Below, piece after piece: positions 43,631-52,519 of a stretch of DNA of 64,000 nucleotides (position 1 is the first letter of the stretch; every line of letters starts with the position of its first letter). The DNA is from Microbacterium sp. MYb62 (GTDB lineage: Bacteria > Actinomycetota > Actinomycetes > Actinomycetales > Microbacteriaceae): the NCBI RefSeq assembly GCF_002979475.1, contig NZ_PCOY01000011.1:1-64000 (forward strand). Reading direction: 5' to 3'. The notes below the pieces were generated by a model. That model was not told the DNA's origin, did no database searches, and saw only the letters and a program-made list of their open reading frames with translations. The translations under genes were made by a program, and so were the position numbers.

Positions 43631-44635
43631 TCAGACGCGCCGGAGCAGTCCCACGCGGTCGTACACGTCCGACAGGGTCGCGTCGGCGACGGCGTCGGCG
43701 CGCGCGGCGTTCTCGGCCAGGATGCGGTCGAGTTCGGCAGGATCGTCGAGCAGTTCGAGCGCCCGCGTCCGCACCGGCTCGAACTCGTTCACGACGACCT
43801 CGGCCAGGCCCTTCTTGAAGTCGCCGTATCCGCGTCCCGCGTACTCGTCCTCGATCGCGGCGACCTGACGGCCGGTGAGGGCGGCGTAGATCGTCAGGAG
43901 GTTGGAGACGCCGGGCTTGTTCTCCCGATCGAAGTGCACCGAGCCTTCGTTGTCGGTCACCGCTCGCATGACCTTCTTCGCCGACTTCGCCGGGTCGTCC
44001 AGCATCCACAGCACGCCTGCATCGCTCTCCGCCGACTTCGACATCTTGGCGGTCGGGTTCTGCAGGTCGTAGATGCGGGCGGTCTCCTTCTGGATGACCG
44101 GCATCGGCACCGTGAAGGTCTCGCCGAACCGCGAGTTGAAGCGCTCCGCCAGGTCGCGCGTGAGCTCGACGTGCTGCTTCTGGTCGTCGCCCACCGGCAC
44201 CACATCGGTCTGGTAGAGCAGGATGTCTGCGGCCATGAGAACCGGGTACGTGAACAGTCCGACGCTCGTCGACTCTGCGCCGTAGCGGGAGGACTTGTCC
44301 TTGAACTGCGTCATCCGGCCGGCCTCGCCGAAGCCCGTGATCGTGCTGAGGATCCACGCGAGCTCGGCGTGCGCGCGCACGTGCGACTGCACGTACAGCG
44401 TCGACAGCGAGGGCTCGATGCCCGCGGCGATGTACTGCGCGGCCGTGCGGCGCGTCTTCTCACGCAGCTCCGCCGGGTCCTGGGCGACCGTGATCGCATG
44501 CAGGTCGACGACGGAGAAGTATGCGTCGTATGACGTCTGCAGCTCTCGCCACTGGAGCAGCGCGCCGATGTAGTTGCCGATCTGGAGAGAATCGGCGGAG
44601 GGCTGCATTCCGGAGTAAAGGCGAGGTTTCGTCAC
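43631..44635 (-). CDS. trpS: Tryptophanyl-tRNA synthetase
   Basis: A 334-residue class I synthetase charging tRNA-Trp. The HIGH-equivalent segment is QPSADSLQIGNYIGA (about 9-23) and the KMSKS motif is KMSKSAESDAGV (about 192-203). Normal length for the family. The GTG start at 44635 lies six bases after TAGGAT; no ribosome site is visible, so a leaderless mRNA is expected. Divergent from the SRPBCC operon. Confidence 0.96.
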   Translation of the reverse strand: MTKPRLYSGMQPSADSLQIGNYIGALLQWRELQTSYDAYFSVVDLHAITVAQDPAELREKTRRTAAQYIAAGIEPSLSTLYVQSHVRAHAELAWILSTITGFGEAGRMTQFKDKSSRYGAESTSVGLFTYPVLMAADILLYQTDVVPVGDDQKQHVELTRDLAERFNSRFGETFTVPMPVIQKETARIYDLQNPTAKMSKSAESDAGVLWMLDDPAKSAKKVMRAVTDNEGSVHFDRENKPGVSNLLTIYAALTGRQVAAIEDEYAGRGYGDFKKGLAEVVVNEFEPVRTRALELLDDPAELDRILAENAARADAVADATLSDVYDRVGLLRRV

Positions 44636-44641
44636 CGTTCA

Positions 44642-44673
44642 ATCCTATGGGGTGCGTGCGGTGCCCCTACGAT
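44642..44673. promoter_or_regulatory. Divergent pair of leaderless promoters (trpS / SRPBCC operon)
   Basis: TAGGAT (44642-44647, minus) is six bases before the trpS GTG. TACGAT (44668-44673, plus) is six bases before the ATG at 44680. The two start codons are only 44 bases apart, so the promoters must overlap in their upstream parts. Confidence 0.65.
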
Positions 44674-44679
44674 GGGCGC

Positions 44680-45324
44680 ATGGCGTCCGAATCCCCTCGC
44701 TCCCGGCCGCGAGGGGACGGAGCGCTCTACGTCGAGATCCTCATCCGCGCGACCATCGACGAGGTGTGGCGCCTCACACAGGACCCCGCCTCCCACGTGC
44801 GCTGGGATGCGCGATTCAGCGATATCGTCCCGCAGCGCACCAGAGCGGACGGCGCGCAGGACTTCCGTTACGAGCTCGACCTCGGTGTGCACACCATCCG
44901 CGGCACCGGCGTCTCGCTCGCGACGAAGGAGAGCCCCTCGGGCGAGCGGACCTCCGCGCTGCTCTTCGATACCGACGACGCGCTGTCGCCGCTCGGCGCC
45001 GGGCGCGGCTACTGGCGCTATGTGCCGACCGAGGAGGGCGTCCGGTTCCTCACCGGCTACGACTACGTGCCAGGGTGGGGATGGCTCGGGCGGGTGCTCG
45101 ATCCGGTGATCACCCGGCGCTTCATCTGGTGGCTCACGGCGCGCAGCTTCGATCGTCTGCGGCTGTGGGCGGAGGAGGGGATCGCACCGGAGGACGCCAG
45201 CGGGTGGCGGTCGTTGCGCCGTGGACACCGGCCTCGCGCACGGAACTGCCTGTCGCGACCTCCTCGACGCACCGGCCGCACGATCATGGCGGACGCACCG
45301 GAATCGCTCGAGGAGATCGCATGA
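44680..45324 (+). CDS. SRPBCC-family protein
   Basis: A 214-residue protein with a START/SRPBCC ligand-binding fold: YVEILIRATIDEVWRLTQDPASHVRWDARF near the N-terminus is typical of polyketide cyclase-like members. The C-terminal 50 residues are Arg-rich and variable. No catalytic residues can be named. It is first in an operon with two DUF4166 genes; its stop overlaps the next start (ATGA). Confidence 0.8.
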   Translation: MASESPRSRPRGDGALYVEILIRATIDEVWRLTQDPASHVRWDARFSDIVPQRTRADGAQDFRYELDLGVHTIRGTGVSLATKESPSGERTSALLFDTDDALSPLGAGRGYWRYVPTEEGVRFLTGYDYVPGWGWLGRVLDPVITRRFIWWLTARSFDRLRLWAEEGIAPEDASGWRSLRRGHRPRARNCLSRPPRRTGRTIMADAPESLEEIA

Positions 45325-46004
45325 CGAGGGGGAACGGGATCTTCGAGCGCGTGCTCGGAGACGACTTCGGGAGGCTCCATCCGCAGTTGCAGCGCCGCTT
45401 CGGCGTCGGCGTCGACGCGGGCTACGGCTGCATCGGGCGCGGGGTGATGACGCAGGTGCGTCGAGGCCCGTGGTGGACGCTGCCCTTCCTCCTGATCGGC
45501 ACGTTCCGCAACATCCTGTTCCCCGAGCGTGGGCGCGATGTGCCCTTCCGGATCGACAACCACGCCTACGTCGACGACTTCGGGCGCGAGACCGTGACCT
45601 TCGTGAGGACGATGGACGTGCGCCCCGGCCGCAGACGCCGTTTCGACGCGACCATGATCTACAGCGATGCGCGTCGGCGGGTGGTCGACTACCTGGGGAC
45701 GCACCAGCACCTCGCGGTCGACCTCGACCTGGCCGTCACCGACGACGGCGGGCTTCTCCTCACCTCGGGCGCACAGCGCTTCTATGAGGGGCGCCTCGCC
45801 TTCCGGTTCCCGATGCTGTTCAGCGGACGCGCCCGGCTCCTCGAGCGCTACGACGACGCGCAGGAGCGCTATCTGATCGACCTCGAGATCCACAACGACG
45901 TGTTCGGATTCCTGTTCGGCTACCAGGGGACGTTCACGTGCGAGTTCGTCGACGGGCCGGCGCCCGCGACCGTGAAACCGTACCGCGAGGAGATACGGGA
46001 GTGA
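45321..46004 (+). CDS. DUF4166 domain protein, copy 1
   Basis: A 227-residue protein matching the DUF4166 pattern: FERVLGDDFGRLHPQLQRRF at the N-terminus, GRDVPFRIDNHAYVDDFGRETVTFVR in the middle and YLIDLEIHNDVFGFLFGYQGTF at the end. Function unknown. A hydrophobic stretch near 47-60 (WWTLPFLLIGTFRNIL) may touch the membrane. The ATG overlaps the SRPBCC stop, and its own stop overlaps the second DUF4166 gene. Confidence 0.8.
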   Translation: MTRGNGIFERVLGDDFGRLHPQLQRRFGVGVDAGYGCIGRGVMTQVRRGPWWTLPFLLIGTFRNILFPERGRDVPFRIDNHAYVDDFGRETVTFVRTMDVRPGRRRRFDATMIYSDARRRVVDYLGTHQHLAVDLDLAVTDDGGLLLTSGAQRFYEGRLAFRFPMLFSGRARLLERYDDAQERYLIDLEIHNDVFGFLFGYQGTFTCEFVDGPAPATVKPYREEIRE

Positions 46005-46681
46005 TCGCTCGAGGAGAAGCGTTCCTCGAAGCGCTGGGGGAGGAGGCGGAGCGACTCCACCCCGAGATCCTCGCGCAGATGCGCGTGGCGGCGGAGAGTG
46101 ACAGCGCCGAGGGCGTCTTCGAGGTCGCTGGGAGCCGGTTCGGGCGCCTCGCCGGTCTCGCCTCTCCGGTGGTCGGGCCCGGTCTGCTCGTGACGCGGTT
46201 CGCACGCGACGTCCCGTTCCGGATCGACACCGTGTCCGGGCGGACGCGCTCGGGGCGGGCGACGCTCGCCACGGTTCGTGAATTCCGCTTCCCCGGGGCG
46301 ACCCAGCACGTCACGGATCGGCTCTTCGCGACGGGGCACCCCGGCATCGTGCAGAACGCCCTGGGCTCCCGGGGGCGGGTCGAGATGCTCGAGGAGTGCT
46401 CCGTGACCGACGACGGCGCGCTGCGCATGCGCACCCGTGCCGTCGCGCTGCGTCTGGGCGGATGCCGGATCGCGCTGCGCGGCATCCTCCGCATCGACGT
46501 CGATCTCGTCGACGGCTGGGACGAGGCTCGCCGCCGACGCACCATCGAGATGCGCGCGACGAGCCCCGTGCTCGGGACGGTCATGGAGTATCGCGGGTGG
46601 TACCACCATGCGGAGGACGCCAGGTCGGACGTCACCGCCGCAGACGGGGGCGGCGCCCCCGTGCCCGCTCAGTACCGATAG
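46001..46681 (+). CDS. DUF4166 domain protein, copy 2 (divergent paralogue)
   Basis: A 226-residue paralogue of the preceding gene. It keeps ERLHPEILAQMR, ARDVPFRID, SVTDDGAL and VLGTVMEYRGWY at matching positions, but identity is low. Function unknown. The GTG start at 46001 overlaps the previous stop (GTGA) with GAGGAG upstream. Its last 13 bases overlap the exonuclease III gene tail to tail. Confidence 0.78.
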   Translation: MIARGEAFLEALGEEAERLHPEILAQMRVAAESDSAEGVFEVAGSRFGRLAGLASPVVGPGLLVTRFARDVPFRIDTVSGRTRSGRATLATVREFRFPGATQHVTDRLFATGHPGIVQNALGSRGRVEMLEECSVTDDGALRMRTRAVALRLGGCRIALRGILRIDVDLVDGWDEARRRRTIEMRATSPVLGTVMEYRGWYHHAEDARSDVTAADGGGAPVPAQYR

Positions 46682-47508
46682 TCGACGACGACGGGCGCGT
46701 GGTCGCTCCAGCGCTGGTCGTAGGCCGCGGCGCGGGCGACGTGATAGGTCTCGACGCGCTCGGCGAGCGCGGGCGTGGCGAGGTGGTAGTCGATGCGCCA
46801 TCCGGAGTCGTTGTCGAACGCCTGACCGCGCATCGACCACCAGGTGTACGGGCCGTCGATCTCGCCGTGGAACTTCCGGCCGACGTCGATCCAGCCGAGA
46901 CCGGTGCCCACCGTGCCGTCGACGCCGGACACCTCTGCGCCCGCTTCGCCGAGGAATCGATCGAAGTAGGCGCGCTCACGGGGGAGGAAGCCGGCCTTCT
47001 TGCGGTTTCCTCGCCAGTTCTTGATGTCGAGCTCGCGGTGCCCGACGTTGAGATCGCCCGTCACGAGAGCGAGCGCACCGTCGGCGCCGAGCTCGCCGAG
47101 CCGCGTCCCGAACGCGTCGAGGAACTTCCACTTCTCGTCCTGCTTCGGGGTGTCGGCCTCGCCGGAGTGCACATAGGCGCTCACGACGGTCAGCGGACGG
47201 TCGCCGATCACGTAGTCGGCCTCGATCCAGCGGCCCTTGGAGTCGAAGTCCTCGGGGCCGAGGTCGGTGCGCGAGGCCAGGGCCGGCGTGCGGCTCGCGA
47301 TGGCGACGCCGGCACGACCCTTCGCCGTGGCCTCGTCGTGCACGAACGACCACCCGGGAAGGGCGGCCTCGAGGTGCTCGTCCTGCCCGCGGACCTCCTG
47401 GAGCGTGAGGATGTCGACGCCGGCGTCGTCCAGCCAGGAGCTCATCCCGTTGCGAGCCGCCGCTCGGATTCCGTTGACATTGACCGTGGCGATACGCAGA
47501 TGAGGCAT
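46669..47508 (-). CDS. xth: Exodeoxyribonuclease III
   Basis: A 279-residue AP endonuclease/3' exonuclease of the ExoIII family. Motifs are VNVNGIRAA (about 10-18), LQEVRG with metal-binding Glu (about 37-42), YVHSG, GDLNVGHRELD with catalytic Asp, and the C-terminal SDHAPVVVDY. ATG at 47508 is chosen because RIATVNVNG follows and TAGGCT lies seven bases upstream. An upstream in-frame start would fall before the promoter box. Confidence 0.95.
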   Translation of the reverse strand: MPHLRIATVNVNGIRAAARNGMSSWLDDAGVDILTLQEVRGQDEHLEAALPGWSFVHDEATAKGRAGVAIASRTPALASRTDLGPEDFDSKGRWIEADYVIGDRPLTVVSAYVHSGEADTPKQDEKWKFLDAFGTRLGELGADGALALVTGDLNVGHRELDIKNWRGNRKKAGFLPRERAYFDRFLGEAGAEVSGVDGTVGTGLGWIDVGRKFHGEIDGPYTWWSMRGQAFDNDSGWRIDYHLATPALAERVETYHVARAAAYDQRWSDHAPVVVDYRY

Positions 47509-47515
47509 GGACACA

Positions 47516-47521
47516 AGCCTA
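47516..47521 (-). promoter_or_regulatory. -10 box TAGGCT for xth, leaderless
   Basis: TAGGCT on the minus strand, seven bases, then the ATG at 47508. It overlaps the last codons of the upstream yihY-like gene. Confidence 0.5.
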
Positions 47522-48733
47522 ACGAGCGCCGCCGACATCCCGTCCCTGGCGGTGCAGCTCTCCGAGCAGGCGTTGCGCGAGCGGAGTCGTCTGGTCGGCG
47601 GGCGGGGGAGGCGACGCCTCGAGATCCGCGAGCTCGTCCTCCGCCTCGCGCACGGCCCGCCCGGCGGTCCAGGCCCGGTACCAGGGAGCGCTCTGGCGGG
47701 CGGCGTGAGCCTCTCGCACGCGGATGCGCGCCGCCGTCAACAGCGTCTGATACTCGGCCACTCGCCGCTCGGCCTCCGTCAGCGGGAGCAGAGGCAGGTC
47801 GCGATCCTTCGCGGCGACCGCGATCCATGACGAGGCGACCAGCATCACGACGCCGTTGAGACGGAACCAGAGCAGCAGACCGATGAAGATCGCGAAGGTG
47901 GCGAGCAGCGGGTTGGAGGGCGTGTAGCTGAGCAGGAATCCTGCGCCGAACTGCAGGATGGTCATCGCGCCGCCCCCGAGGAGGGCGCCGGGCCAGATGG
48001 TGCGCCAGCGCAGCGACGTTCCCGTGAGGAACCGGACCATGGCCGCCAGTGCTGCCGACATGATCGCGAACGACACCAGCACGGTGCCGATGTGGATGCT
48101 GATGTTCACCCCGCTGGAATCGGACTCCCAGCCCAGCAGGCTGAGGATCCAGCTCAGCACGCCAGCGCTCGCGGAACTGAGCACCGAGCCGACGATGAGG
48201 GAGACGCCGAAGATCAGCGCCGCCAGCAGGTCGCGAGCCTTCAGGATCACGTAGCTGCGGCGGTCGGGCGGCAGACCGAAGATGTCCCTCGTCGCGCGCC
48301 GCGAGAAGGTGACCCAGCCGATCGCGGTCCAGATCACGGTTCCGAGCGCGATCAGACCCGTGACGCTCAGCACACCGGTCGTGCTCGCGGCGATCTCCTG
48401 CACCTGCTCCGGCGTGACCACGCCGCCCTGGCCCTCCGGAAGGATGAGGTTGGGGACGTAGCTGTTGATGATCTCGATCAGGCCGTTGACGGCCTCCTCG
48501 CTGCCGCCGAGCCAGAGCCCGGCGATCGCGAACGCGAGGTAGATCGCCGCGAAGATCGCGAACAGCGCCTGGTAGCTCACGCCGGCGGCGAGGAGGAATC
48601 CGTTGTGCTGCAGGAAATGACGCCAGACGCGGACGGGGAACAGGCCGAGGGTGCGCTGCGTCAGTGCGGTCGCGCGCTCGACGGCCGCATCGAGGCGACC
48701 GGGCTCGGTCGGGGAGCCATCGGGTTCAGACAC
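47519..48733 (-). CDS. YihY/BrkB-family inner-membrane protein
   Basis: A 404-residue membrane protein of the YihY/virulence factor BrkB family, not a proven RNase despite an old name. Six hydrophobic segments fall between about 45 and 310, with the family stretches QALFAIFAAIYLAFA and FRLNGVVMLVASSWIA. The C-terminal 90 residues are a charged helix. Function unknown. GTG at 48733 lies six bases after TAGGGT. Confidence 0.9.
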   Translation of the reverse strand: MSEPDGSPTEPGRLDAAVERATALTQRTLGLFPVRVWRHFLQHNGFLLAAGVSYQALFAIFAAIYLAFAIAGLWLGGSEEAVNGLIEIINSYVPNLILPEGQGGVVTPEQVQEIAASTTGVLSVTGLIALGTVIWTAIGWVTFSRRATRDIFGLPPDRRSYVILKARDLLAALIFGVSLIVGSVLSSASAGVLSWILSLLGWESDSSGVNISIHIGTVLVSFAIMSAALAAMVRFLTGTSLRWRTIWPGALLGGGAMTILQFGAGFLLSYTPSNPLLATFAIFIGLLLWFRLNGVVMLVASSWIAVAAKDRDLPLLPLTEAERRVAEYQTLLTAARIRVREAHAARQSAPWYRAWTAGRAVREAEDELADLEASPPPPADQTTPLAQRLLGELHRQGRDVGGAR

Positions 48734-48739
48734 GTCCCC

Positions 48740-48745
48740 ACCCTA
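48740..48745 (-). promoter_or_regulatory. -10 box TAGGGT, leaderless
   Basis: TAGGGT on the minus strand, GGGGAC, then the GTG at 48733. It follows the long inverted repeat downstream of sdhB, so this gene has its own promoter. Confidence 0.55.
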
Positions 48746-48769
48746 TCCAAGGGGAGGTGAGGGGGAGAG

Positions 48770-48832
48770 CAGGCCGGAACGTGAGAACAGGCGGTCCCGC
48801 AAGGGAACCGCCTGTTCTCACGTTCCGGCCTG
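48770..48832 (-). terminator. 26-bp perfect inverted repeat after sdhB
   Basis: Arms at 48770-48795 and 48807-48832 are exact complements. The 11-base loop region can extend the stem further (CCC/GGG). It starts nine bases past the sdhB stop. The stem is long for a terminator and the T-run on the minus strand is poor (CTCTCC), so a role in mRNA stability or a mobile repeat is also possible. Confidence 0.75.
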
Positions 48833-48840
48833 AACGGACG

Positions 48841-49608
48841 TCAGGGACGCCCGCGGAGGATGGCCTGCTTGACCTCGGCGATGGCCTTGGTGACCTCGAT
48901 GCCACGGGGGCAGGCCTCGGAGCAGTTGAAGGTGGTGCGGCAGCGCCACACGCCTTCCTTGTCGTTCAGGATGTCGAGGCGCACCGCCGCGTTGTCGTCG
49001 CGCGAGTCGAAGATGAAGCGGTGGGCGTTGACGATCGCTGCCGGGCCGAAGTACTGGCCGTCGGTCCAGAACACGGGGCACGACGAGGTGCACGCGGCGC
49101 ACAGGATGCACTTGGTGGTGTCGTCGAAGATCTCGCGATCGGCGATCGACTGCACGCGCTCCTTGCCCTTCTCCGGCACGGAGCTGGCGACGAGGAACGG
49201 CTGCACTTCGCGGTACGACGCGAAGAACGGCTCCATGTCGACGACGAGATCCTTCTCCAGCGGCAGACCCTTGATGGCCTCGACGTAGATCGGCTTCGAG
49301 ATGTCGAGGTCCTTGATCAGCGTCTTGCAGGCCAGGCGGTTGCGACCGTTGATGCGCATGGCGTCGGAGCCGCAGATGCCGTGGGCGCAGGAGCGCCGGA
49401 AGGTCAGCGAGCCGTCGACCTCCCACTTGATCTTGTGCAGCGCGTCGAGGACGCGGTCGGTGGAGTAGAGCTCCACGTCGTAGTCGACCCAGTGCGGCTC
49501 GGAGTCGACCTCCGGGTTGAAGCGGCGGATGTTGAACGTGACGATGAAGGACTGGATCCCGGTCTCTTCGGTCGTGTCGGCAGGTGCCTCTGCGATGGCT
49601 GTCGACAT
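48841..49608 (-). CDS. sdhB: Succinate dehydrogenase iron-sulfur subunit
   Basis: A 255-residue subunit carrying electrons from SdhA to quinone. The [2Fe-2S] site is Cys74, Cys79, Asp82 and Cys94 (an Asp ligand, as also in E. coli SdhB). The 4Fe and 3Fe clusters are CILCAACTSSCP and CRTTFNCSEACPRG. It is the last gene of sdhCDAB, two bases after sdhA. Confidence 0.96.
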   Translation of the reverse strand: MSTAIAEAPADTTEETGIQSFIVTFNIRRFNPEVDSEPHWVDYDVELYSTDRVLDALHKIKWEVDGSLTFRRSCAHGICGSDAMRINGRNRLACKTLIKDLDISKPIYVEAIKGLPLEKDLVVDMEPFFASYREVQPFLVASSVPEKGKERVQSIADREIFDDTTKCILCAACTSSCPVFWTDGQYFGPAAIVNAHRFIFDSRDDNAAVRLDILNDKEGVWRCRTTFNCSEACPRGIEVTKAIAEVKQAILRGRP

Positions 49609-49610
49609 GC

Positions 49611-51437
49611 TCAGTACTTCCTCTCCATCGGTGGGTAGTTGAACTCGCCCTGCTCGTTCTTCGTGAAGACGACCGGCTTCCAGTCGAGCTTGATGTGATC
49701 GCTCGGAGTGGAGGAGTGCGGGTCACCGGTCAGGTAGGCCATGGTGTGCTTCATGTACTTCTCGTCGTTGCGCTTCGGGAAGTCGTCGCGCATGTGACCG
49801 CCGCGGCTCTCCTCGCGGTTCTGCGCGGCGTAGACGACGACCTCGGCGATGTCGAGCAGGAAGCCCAGCTCGACCGCCTCGAGCAGATCGGTGTTGAACC
49901 GCTGTCCCTTGTCGTCGACGTGCACGTTCTTGTACCGCTCGCGCAGTTCGGCGATCACGCCGAGCACGTGCTGCAGCGAGTCGTGCGTGCGGAACACCTG
50001 CGCGCCCTTGTCCATCTCGTCCTGCAGCGTCTTGCGGAGGACGGCGATGCGCTCGGTGCCCTGGTTGTTGCGCAGATCCTCGAGCATGCCGGACACGAAT
50101 GCCGCGGGGTTCTCGGGGAGCGGGACGAACTCGGCGGTCTTGACGTACTCGACCGCGTTGCGCCCCGCGCGCTTGCCGAAGACGTTGATGTCGAGCAGCG
50201 AGTTGGTGCCGAGGCGGTTGGCGCCGTGCACCGAGACGCAGGCGCATTCGCCGGCGGCGTAGAGGCCGGGGACGACGGTGGTGTTGTCCGCGAGGACCTC
50301 GCCGTCGTTGTTGGTCGGGATCCCGCCCATGGCGTAGTGCGCGGTCGGCATGACGGGCACCGGCTCGACGACCGGGTCGACGCCCAGGTACGTGCGGGCG
50401 AACTCGGTGATGTCGGGAAGCTTGGTCTCGAGGACCTCGGCTCCGAGGTGCGTGCAGTCCAGCAGCACGTAGTCCTTGTGGGGGCCGGCTCCGCGGCCGT
50501 CGAGGACCTCCTGCACCATGCAGCGCGCGACGATGTCACGCGGCGCGAGGTCCTTGATGGTCGGGGCGTAGCGCTCCATGAAGCGCTCGCCCGAGGCGTT
50601 GCGCAGGATCGCGCCCTCGCCTCGTGCGCCCTCGGTGAGGAGGATGCCGAGACCGGCGAGGCCGGTCGGGTGGAACTGGAAGAACTCCAGGTCTTCGAGG
50701 GGGAGGCCCTTGCGCCAGACGATGCCGACGCCGTCACCGGTGAGGGTGTGCGCGTTCGACGTGGTCTTGAAGATCTTGCCGAAGCCGCCGGTCGCGAAGA
50801 TCACGGCCTTGGCCTGGAAGACGTGCAGCTCGCCGGTCGACAGATCGTAGGCGACGACGCCCGAGACCTGGGTCTTGCCGTCGGCGTCCTTCACCGTCAG
50901 CAGATCGAGCACGTAGAACTCGTTGAAGAAGTTGATGCCGAGCTTGACGCAGTTCTGGAACAGCGTCTGCAGGATCATGTGGCCGGTGCGGTCGGCGGCG
51001 TAGCAGGCGCGGCGGACCGGCGTCTTGCCGTGCTCGGCCGTGTGCCCGCCGAAGCGACGCTGGTCGATTTTGCCCTCGGGCGTGCGGTTGAAGGGGAGGC
51101 CCATGTTCTCGAGGTCGATGACCGCGTCGATGGCCTCTTTCGCGAGGATCTCGGCCGCATCCTGGTCGACGAGGTAGTCGCCGCCCTTGACGGTGTCGAA
51201 GGTGTGCCACTCCCAGGAGTCCTCTTCGACGTTCGCGAGGGCCGCCGCCATGCCTCCCTGCGCCGCACCGGTGTGCGAGCGCGTGGGGTACAGCTTGGAG
51301 ATCACGGCGGTCTTCGCCCCCGGACCGGCTTCGATGGCGGCACGCATGCCGGCGCCGCCGGCGCCCACGATGACGATGTCGAACTGGTGGTAGTGCACGC
51401 CGTCACGGACGACGGAATCCTGCGTCTCGGTAGTCAC
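49611..51437 (-). CDS. sdhA: Succinate dehydrogenase flavoprotein subunit
   Basis: A 608-residue flavoprotein oxidising succinate to fumarate. The FAD loop is [13 protein letters not shown] (about 22-34) and His55 in SHTGAAQGG binds FAD covalently. Active-site segments include [16 protein letters not shown] and [13 protein letters not shown]. The start is GTG at 51437, with AGAAGG upstream; reading further upstream would run through sdhD. Confidence 0.96.
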   Translation of the reverse strand: MTTETQDSVVRDGVHYHQFDIVIVGAGGAGMRAAIEAGPGAKTAVISKLYPTRSHTGAAQGGMAAALANVEEDSWEWHTFDTVKGGDYLVDQDAAEILAKEAIDAVIDLENMGLPFNRTPEGKIDQRRFGGHTAEHGKTPVRRACYAADRTGHMILQTLFQNCVKLGINFFNEFYVLDLLTVKDADGKTQVSGVVAYDLSTGELHVFQAKAVIFATGGFGKIFKTTSNAHTLTGDGVGIVWRKGLPLEDLEFFQFHPTGLAGLGILLTEGARGEGAILRNASGERFMERYAPTIKDLAPRDIVARCMVQEVLDGRGAGPHKDYVLLDCTHLGAEVLETKLPDITEFARTYLGVDPVVEPVPVMPTAHYAMGGIPTNNDGEVLADNTTVVPGLYAAGECACVSVHGANRLGTNSLLDINVFGKRAGRNAVEYVKTAEFVPLPENPAAFVSGMLEDLRNNQGTERIAVLRKTLQDEMDKGAQVFRTHDSLQHVLGVIAELRERYKNVHVDDKGQRFNTDLLEAVELGFLLDIAEVVVYAAQNREESRGGHMRDDFPKRNDEKYMKHTMAYLTGDPHSSTPSDHIKLDWKPVVFTKNEQGEFNYPPMERKY

Positions 51438-51454
51438 TTCTCGTATGCCTTCTT

Positions 51455-51904
51455 CTAGTTCCCGACGATCGCGGCGCACTCGGACGCGAGGACGCTGTCC
51501 TCGGTCACACCCAGGCACGGGTCGAACGTGAAGACGACGAGCGTGCCGAGGATGATGAGCAGGCCGGCGGCGAGGCCGAGTGCCCAGGTGAGCGCCTTGC
51601 GAGCGGTGTTGTTCGTGACGTAGTCGTTCACGATCGTGCGCATGCCGTTGGCGCCGTGGATGAGTGCAAGCCACAGCATCAGCACGTCCCACCACTGCCA
51701 GAACGGCGTGGCGAACTTGCCGGCGATGAACGCGAAGTCGAGGGCGTGGATGCCTTCGCCGACCATGAGGTTGACGAAGAGGTGGCCGAAGATCAGCACG
51801 ACGAGCACGACGCCCGAGACGCGCATGAAGATCCAGCCCCACTTCTCGAGGTTGACCCCGCGACGGCGGCGTGCGGGCGCGGCGGCGATGGTCTGCGCGG
51901 ACAT
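51455..51904 (-). CDS. sdhD: Succinate dehydrogenase membrane anchor subunit
   Basis: A 149-residue anchor with three membrane helices (about 27-50, 68-88, 105-128). HLFVNLMVG and [11 protein letters not shown] carry the His residues expected near quinone and heme. The ATG at 51904 shares one base with the sdhC stop (TGATG). Confidence 0.93.
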   Translation of the reverse strand: MSAQTIAAAPARRRRGVNLEKWGWIFMRVSGVVLVVLIFGHLFVNLMVGEGIHALDFAFIAGKFATPFWQWWDVLMLWLALIHGANGMRTIVNDYVTNNTARKALTWALGLAAGLLIILGTLVVFTFDPCLGVTEDSVLASECAAIVGN

Positions 51905-52338
51905 CAGTGCCCTCCTCCGAACCCGGCGAACGCGAGCATCAGGTGCCGCGGGACGAAGCCGGCCATGATGATGCCCCACACCAGCAGCACGCCCCAGAAC
52001 AGCTGACGCTGGTACTTGGCGCCCTTCGACCAGAAGTCGACGGCGATGATGCGCAGGCCGTTCATCGCGTGGAACACGATGCCGGCGACGAGCACGACCT
52101 CGCCGAGCGCCATGACCGGTTGCTTGTATGTGCCGATGACGGCGTCGTACGCCGCCGGGGACACCCTGATCAGCGCCGTGTCGAGCACGTGCACCAACAG
52201 GAAGAAGAAGATGGCGACTCCGGTGATGCGGTGAAGCACCCACGACCACATGCCTTCGCGACCCCGATAGAGGGTGCCGCGGGGGGTCTTGGACGTGGTT
52301 TCCGAAATCGACGGTGTCAAGCGGGCGCTTGTGGACAC
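51904..52338 (-). CDS. sdhC: Succinate dehydrogenase cytochrome b subunit
   Basis: A 144-residue heme-binding anchor with three helices. The SdhC signature [19 protein letters not shown] (about 37-55) has the likely heme His, and [11 protein letters not shown] the second conserved His. GTG at 52338 is chosen because GGGAGGA lies about seven bases upstream. It is the first gene of sdhCDAB and is divergent from manC. Confidence 0.93.
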   Translation of the reverse strand: MSTSARLTPSISETTSKTPRGTLYRGREGMWSWVLHRITGVAIFFFLLVHVLDTALIRVSPAAYDAVIGTYKQPVMALGEVVLVAGIVFHAMNGLRIIAVDFWSKGAKYQRQLFWGVLLVWGIIMAGFVPRHLMLAFAGFGGGH

Positions 52339-52507
52339 GGTCGTCCTCCCTGGATCGATGTGACTCGGTCGCGTGCGCTGCTTGTCCAAGTGTGAGCCTG
52401 TCGAAGTGTCAGGCACGCCCGATCGGTGTCCATCCTATTCCTGTCAGATCACTGGGAGCGACGAAGGGGAGCCTAAGTGTCTCGATGTCGAGATGTTTCT
52501 CTGCGGC
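52339..52507. other. Divergent control region sdhC / manC
   Basis: This 169-base region holds the sdhC ribosome site (about 52344-52352), a TAGGAT box on the minus strand within 52432-52440, a small palindrome GCCTGTCGAAGTGTCAGGC (52394-52412) and the manC -10 box at its right edge. No gene is seen. Confidence 0.4.
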
Positions 52508-52513
52508 TACGCT
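52508..52513 (+). promoter_or_regulatory. -10 box TACGCT for manC, leaderless
   Basis: TACGCT followed by six bases and the GTG at 52520. TGTCGA 16 bases upstream may serve as -35. This supports the GTG start over an in-frame ATG at 52494. Confidence 0.6.
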
Positions 52514-52519
52514 GGCGGG

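Noticed and set aside
49584..51458. A 624-codon plus-strand frame opposite sdhA
   Set aside because: Shadow of sdhA, whose FAD-binding and active-site motifs are intact on the minus strand.
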